Assembly: GCA_947175655.1 (NCBI GenBank)
Contig: CAMWNQ010000055.1
Span: forward strand, 1 to 10,013
Direction: 5' to 3'
Length of the DNA: 10,013 nt
Source of the DNA: an uncultured Clostridia bacterium
Lineage (GTDB): Bacteria; Bacillota; Clostridia; Oscillospirales; Ruminococcaceae
The translations under genes and the position numbers were made by a program. Below the pieces are notes generated by a model, which saw only the letters and a list, made by a program, of their open reading frames with translations, had not been told where the DNA came from and made no database searches. This document shows positions 6,497 through 10,013 of the stretch, piece by piece; within the stretch, counting starts at the first letter, position 1; each line of letters starts with the position of its first letter.

Positions 6497-7636
6497 ATGC
6501 GACTTTTCAGAAAAAAATCAGAAAAAAATTCCGGATTTGCTGTACAGTCTGCCGTAAGGGAAAATTTTATGGATAACTTTCTGGATTCCGGTACAGATTG
6601 CATTGAAAAAGAACTTTATGACAAACTTCGGTTTAATATTCCGATTATTGATGCAGCTATAATAAAAATTATAAGGCTTACTGGTGGTTTCAGAGTTATG
6701 GCTTATGATGAAAGAGTTCAGAAGGCTCTTGATAAATTTATGTCTGATGTTCCTGTAGGTCTTACCGGAAAATCTATTTATACTTTTACTGACAATTATC
6801 TTGACAGTATTATAACTTATGGAAATGCCGTCGGTGAAATAATAATCAATAAAAATCAAAAATCAATTGAAGGTCTTTATAATGGAAACGCTTGCGATAT
6901 TGAAATACAATGTGGCAATTCTCCGGTTGAAAGAAAATATTTCCTTAAAGATGGCTGTAACAGAATCCCAATAAATCACCCTGAACGTATATTATTTACT
7001 GCTATGAATCCTTCTGTTAATGGTATGGGAAAATCCATTTTAAGAGGTCTTCCTGCATTAAGCAACATACTGTTAAGAATCTATGAATGTATAGGACAGA
7101 ACTATGACAGAATCGGAAATGTAAGGTATGCTGTTACTTATAAGCCTTCCTCAGACAGCGGAGAATTTGCATATTCTAAAGAACGTGCTATGCAAATAGC
7201 TAAAGAATGGGCTGACGGTATGAATTCTGCCAGATTAGGACAAGTTAAGGATTTTGTTGCTGTCGGTGATGTTGATATTAAAGTCATAGGTGCGGAAAAT
7301 CAGCTTTTCAATACTGAAATTCCTGTAAGACAACTTCTTGAACAGCTTATTGCAAAACTTTCTATTCCACCGTTCCTGCTTGGACTTAACTGGAGTTCTA
7401 CTGAAAGAATGTCATATCAACAGGCTGATATGCTCACAAGCGAACTTGAATATTACCGTCGTCTGCTTAATCCTGTAATCTGTGACATTGGAAATGCTTT
7501 TCTAAGAATGAACGGTATTAATTCCGACTGCTATGTAAAATGGGATAATATAAATCTTCAGGATGAAAAGGAACTTGCAGAGGCAAGATTAAAAAATGCT
7601 CAGGCTATGGAAATAGAATCCCGCCTGAATATATAA
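6497..7636 (+). CDS. Phage portal protein
   Basis: The portal forms the dodecameric ring at one capsid vertex, docks the terminase and conducts DNA. The 379 residues show the usual portal layout. There is an N-terminal segment with FNIPIIDAAIIKIIRLTGG (46-64), a YGNAVGEIIIN core strand (108-118), a GMGKSILRGLP motif (176-186) and the long stem/wing helices. Then come IPPFLLGL (290-297), the SYQQADMLTSELEYYRRLL helix (306-324) and a C-terminal WDNINLQDEKELAEARLKNA segment (349-368). It is somewhat shorter than the 400-500 residues common for portals, but both ends look complete. GGAGG at 6481-6485 lies 11 bases before the ATG. Its position between the large terminase and the capsid gene fits. 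The precise portal family was not determined. Confidence 0.85.
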   Translation: MRLFRKKSEKNSGFAVQSAVRENFMDNFLDSGTDCIEKELYDKLRFNIPIIDAAIIKIIRLTGGFRVMAYDERVQKALDKFMSDVPVGLTGKSIYTFTDNYLDSIITYGNAVGEIIINKNQKSIEGLYNGNACDIEIQCGNSPVERKYFLKDGCNRIPINHPERILFTAMNPSVNGMGKSILRGLPALSNILLRIYECIGQNYDRIGNVRYAVTYKPSSDSGEFAYSKERAMQIAKEWADGMNSARLGQVKDFVAVGDVDIKVIGAENQLFNTEIPVRQLLEQLIAKLSIPPFLLGLNWSSTERMSYQQADMLTSELEYYRRLLNPVICDIGNAFLRMNGINSDCYVKWDNINLQDEKELAEARLKNAQAMEIESRLNI

Positions 7637-7660
7637 ATTATTACTTTTGGAGGTATTTTT

Positions 7661-8620
7661 ATGTACAATAATGTTAAACTTGAAAAAGGTCTTTACAATC
7701 TCAGCGGAAAAAGCTTTTCACAGGCCCTTGAAGCCCTTGACCCATCGTCAGAGTATGCAGGTACTCCTCTTGAAAATCTTGATGCTTTTGAAAGACAGCT
7801 TAAAAGATTTAATATCAAGGTAAACGGTTCTGACTGTGATATGGTTGAAAAATTCTTTACCACTACTGAAAGTGCTGTGCTTTTTCCAGAATTTATAAGA
7901 AGATGCATTAAAAAAGGTTTTGATGAATCTGTACTTAATAATATTGTTGCAGTATCAACACGTTGTGAATCAAATTTATATACAGGCTGTGTTATAAGTG
8001 ATACCACAACTTATTCAACTACTGCTCAGGGTACTTCTCTTCCTACAGCATCTGTGACTGAACCTTCTACATCACTTCAGCTCCACAAATACGGAAGACT
8101 TATTACTGCATCTTACGAGGCTCTAAGACAGCAGAAACTTGATGTATTTGGTGTAATGCTCAGAAGTGTTGGCATAAAGCTTGCAAATTCTGTTTTAGCA
8201 TCAGCCGTTACTGCACTTAAAGCAAATATTACTCCAATCAATGCATCAACTATTAATTATGCTACACTTGCCAGCTTATATGGTTCTTTTAATGACTTCA
8301 ATATGAACTGCATTATACTTTCTCCTGCAAATACTGCAACAGTTCTTTCATTTACACAGATGGAAAAAACCTGTGCTGACAGTCAGGGAAAAATAAGACT
8401 TCCATTTGGTGCTGAAATCATCTGCACTTCAGAAGTCGAAAATGATACTATAATTGGTCTTGATAAAGATTTTGCTCTTGAAATTGTTACAAGCTCAGAC
8501 CTTGTACTGGAAACTGATAAGCTTATTGACTGCCAGCTTGACCGTATTGCTGTATCTGTAAACTGCGGTTTCAGACGTATTACAAATAATGCTGTAAAGG
8601 TTCTTAAAATCGGCAATTAA
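7661..8620 (+). CDS. Phage major capsid protein (HK97 fold)
   Basis: This 319-residue protein would build the icosahedral head. Residues 1-90 form an N-terminal region with the FFTTTESAVLFPEFIRR block (65-81), which I recognise from capsid proteins of gut Firmicutes phages. A Thr/Ser-rich stretch (about 112-138) fits the flexible E-loop, and a long spine helix runs from about 150 to 186. An A-domain core follows, with ILSPANTATVL (219-229), PFGAEIICTSEV (248-259) and IIGLDKDFALEI (264-275). The P-domain ends with DRIAVSVNCGFRRITNNAVK (294-313). These features follow the HK97 order. The ribosome site GGAGG (7649-7653) has ideal seven-base spacing, consistent with strong expression. A strong stem-loop follows the gene. 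A cleaved N-terminal delta domain is possible, since a protease gene is next, but no cleavage site can be assigned. Confidence 0.85.
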   Translation: MYNNVKLEKGLYNLSGKSFSQALEALDPSSEYAGTPLENLDAFERQLKRFNIKVNGSDCDMVEKFFTTTESAVLFPEFIRRCIKKGFDESVLNNIVAVSTRCESNLYTGCVISDTTTYSTTAQGTSLPTASVTEPSTSLQLHKYGRLITASYEALRQQKLDVFGVMLRSVGIKLANSVLASAVTALKANITPINASTINYATLASLYGSFNDFNMNCIILSPANTATVLSFTQMEKTCADSQGKIRLPFGAEIICTSEVENDTIIGLDKDFALEIVTSSDLVLETDKLIDCQLDRIAVSVNCGFRRITNNAVKVLKIGN

Positions 8621-8639
8621 TATCCAATATCTTTTTTAA

Positions 8640-8671
8640 CCTGTAAGACGGGCATATGCCCATTTTACAGG
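8640..8671 (+). terminator. Strong stem-loop after the capsid gene (no U-tract)
   Basis: CCTGTAA (8640-8646) pairs with TTACAGG (8665-8671). Inside, one G-U pair, one A-U pair and a single C/A mismatch lead to GGGC (8650-8653) paired with GCCC (8658-8661) around an ATAT loop. No T-run follows, so it is not a normal intrinsic terminator. A role in partial termination, RNA processing or protection of the upstream capsid message is likely but inferred. Confidence 0.6.
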
Positions 8672-8703
8672 AATATTTATAATATATAAAGGAGTTTTCC
8701 ATT

Positions 8704-9546
8704 ATGGACAAGACTATTCTTGATAAAATAAATAAATACACTCAAAATGAGCTTTCGGCAGAAGATTTGTATACTTTCAATGTAATACTTTGTGATAATG
8801 ATATTGACCGTGATTTTGAATGCTTTTCAGATGATGCACTTGAAGAACTCAAATCACTTTTTATCGGCAAAACTGGTATTTCAGACCATAACCCGAAATC
8901 TTCACTCCAGAATGCAAGAATTTTTGATACAGAAGTAGTTTCAGACCCTTCAAGAAAAACTGCTGATGGCAGAAATTATAAATATCTCAAAGCATCTGTC
9001 TATATGATTAGAACAGATTCCAATAAAGATTTAATTGCTGAAATCAATGGTGGCATAAAAAAAGAAGTAAGCATATCCTGTTCAGCATCTTCAAGAAAAT
9101 GTTCGGTCTGCAACTGTGATAAAAATACATCTTCCTGCAATCATATAAAAGGCAAAAAATATAATTCGAAAATAAGCTATACTATTCTTTCTGATATTAC
9201 TGATGCTTATGAATGGAGTTTTGTTGCTGTTCCGGCTCAGAAAAATGCTGGTGTTACAAAATATTTTTCCTCGGATTTAGAAATTTCTGTTAAAAATCCG
9301 GTTTCTGATTCTTTCATTGCCGATATTTCCAGTATTGAAAAAGACCTCCGACGTGACATCATTCGTCTGTCATTCATAAAAGGCGGTGAAAAATATGTAA
9401 AAGCTGTTCAGATTACTTCAAAAAATATGAATATAAATCAGCTTCTTGAACTAAAAAAATCACTTGATGACTATAGTTCAGAAAAAAATACTTCTCAGCT
9501 CTTTAACAACAATAAATCTTCACTTTCTGAATACTCTATGAAATAA
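8704..9546 (+). CDS. Putative HK97-family prohead protease with inserted Cys/His cluster
   Basis: The 280-residue protein lines up with the HK97 prohead protease plan. GKTGISDHNP (56-64) supplies a candidate catalytic His62. The YKYLKASVYMI strand (92-102) and NGGIKKEVSIS (115-125) supply a candidate catalytic Ser123, matching the family's 'G.i...SiGf' block. DAYEWSFVAVPAQKNAGV (167-184) matches the family's 'yE.S.V..PAnp.A' block. Between the serine block and the last block lies an insertion with C133-x2-C136-x-C138 and C145-x-H147, which looks like a metal-binding site. The C-terminal 90 residues are charged and might serve as a scaffold. Such enzymes trim capsid and scaffold proteins during head maturation. 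The gene normally precedes the capsid gene; here it follows. AAAGGAG (8688-8694) lies nine bases before the ATG. The role is inferred from motif order, as overall similarity is low. Confidence 0.68.
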   Translation: MDKTILDKINKYTQNELSAEDLYTFNVILCDNDIDRDFECFSDDALEELKSLFIGKTGISDHNPKSSLQNARIFDTEVVSDPSRKTADGRNYKYLKASVYMIRTDSNKDLIAEINGGIKKEVSISCSASSRKCSVCNCDKNTSSCNHIKGKKYNSKISYTILSDITDAYEWSFVAVPAQKNAGVTKYFSSDLEISVKNPVSDSFIADISSIEKDLRRDIIRLSFIKGGEKYVKAVQITSKNMNINQLLELKKSLDDYSSEKNTSQLFNNNKSSLSEYSMK

Positions 9547-9563
9547 AACAGGAGATGTTTGAT

Positions 9564-9926
9564 ATGAATACAGAAAAAATAAAGTCTCTTTTTGCACTTT
9601 TTACCGGTCAGAATAATTATGAGGAATACCTTCCGATTATAGCAGTTTCAATAACTCAGGTTGAAAAAATGCTTAAAGAAAATGCAGATATATCTGATTC
9701 CCGTCTGGATATGCTTACCGCTTCTGTCGCAAATTACAGATATGTACAGATTATTGCTTCACGTATGGAAAATATATCTGCTTACAACGGTGAAATGATT
9801 CTTCCACAAAAAGACAACAATGCTCTGAAATATGCAAGACAGATTATGCTTGATTATATGGACATATGTTCCGATATTATTAATGCAAATCCTGTTCTTT
9901 TAAATACTGGTGACTGCTATGATTAA
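9564..9926 (+). CDS. Small phage protein, probable head-tail connector (unrecognised family)
   Basis: This is a 120-residue, mainly helical protein without membrane segments or clear motifs. The middle has a conserved-looking stretch, ENADISDSRLDMLTASVANY (39-58), followed by RYVQIIASRMEN and a C-terminal helix YARQIMLDYMDICSDII (90-106). I do not recognise a named family. Its place directly after capsid and protease genes is where head-tail adaptor or completion proteins are usually encoded, so a connector role is a guess from context. ATG at 9564 was preferred over ATG at 9555 because AGGAG (9550-9554) would abut the earlier codon but lies nine bases before the later one. The stop overlaps the next start by eight bases. 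Confidence 0.6.
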   Translation: MNTEKIKSLFALFTGQNNYEEYLPIIAVSITQVEKMLKENADISDSRLDMLTASVANYRYVQIIASRMENISAYNGEMILPQKDNNALKYARQIMLDYMDICSDIINANPVLLNTGDCYD

Positions 9927-10013
9927 TACTATTATTCAGAATATTAAAAACATTATAATGACTGATGATTATAAATCTGTTTACTCTTCTTTTGATAATA
10001 TACCATATTATAA
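9919..10013 (+). CDS. Start of a further phage gene, cut by the window end (partial)
   Basis: An ATG at 9919 opens a frame that stays open to the last base (31 codons, beginning MINTIIQNIKNIIMTDDYKS). It overlaps the previous gene's stop by eight bases, the tight packing expected of phage structural genes. By position it may encode another head-tail completion or tail-terminator protein, but too little is visible to name it. Confidence 0.6.
   Translation, partial: MINTIIQNIKNIIMTDDYKSVYSSFDNIPYY

Noticed and set aside
9555..9563. ATG at 9555 as start of the small connector-like gene
   Set aside because: The AGGAG site would touch the codon with no spacing; ATG at 9564 has nine bases of spacing.
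1..10013. tRNA, rRNA, insertion sequences or toxin-antitoxin genes
   Set aside because: No cloverleaf-like or rRNA stretches, transposase motifs with terminal repeats, or recognisable toxin families were seen on either strand.

Overview
The window looks like chromosomal DNA of a low-GC, Gram-positive clostridium, probably a gut Ruminococcus-like member of the Oscillospiraceae. This rests on the AT-rich composition, strong GGAGG-type ribosome binding sites, the divIC-yabR gene pair (preceded by a probable yabQ tail), and protein families typical of Clostridia. The genus is an inference; nothing in the window proves it.

Region 1 (1-1052, plus strand) is a housekeeping block. It holds the 3' end of a gene that is probably yabQ, then a DivIC/FtsB-type division protein, then a YabR-like S1-domain RNA-binding protein. 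It ends at a bidirectional terminator shared with the convergent operon.

Region 2 (1066-4467, minus strand) is a three-gene operon read from a very good sigma-A-type promoter at 4439-4467. In transcription order it encodes a YdjI-like SPFH protein ending in three zinc-ribbon repeats, a double zinc-ribbon membrane protein (YdjG-like), and a secreted or membrane-anchored TPM-domain protein (YdjH-like). These are the partners of PspA in the Bacillus pspA-ydjGHI membrane-stress operon. Here the order is I-G-H and pspA is absent from the operon.

Region 3 (4468-4679) is a roughly 210 bp AT-rich gap between the divergent units. It may hold a plus-strand promoter with an overlapping dyad, and it is the most likely left edge of the phage-derived segment.

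Region 4 (4680-10013, plus strand) is a tailed-phage packaging and head module: small terminase, large terminase (PBSX type), portal, HK97-fold major capsid protein, HK97-family prohead protease with an inserted Cys/His cluster, a small probable connector protein, and the start of one more overlapping gene cut by the window end. TerS and TerL recognise and package DNA through the portal, and the protease would mature the capsid shell. No integrase, repressor, lysis or replication gene lies in the window. The sequence alone therefore cannot say whether this is the edge of an intact prophage, a remnant, or a domesticated gene-transfer-like module. Oddities are the protease gene lying after the capsid gene, a strong stem-loop between them, and inverted 12-bp copies flanking terS-terL.
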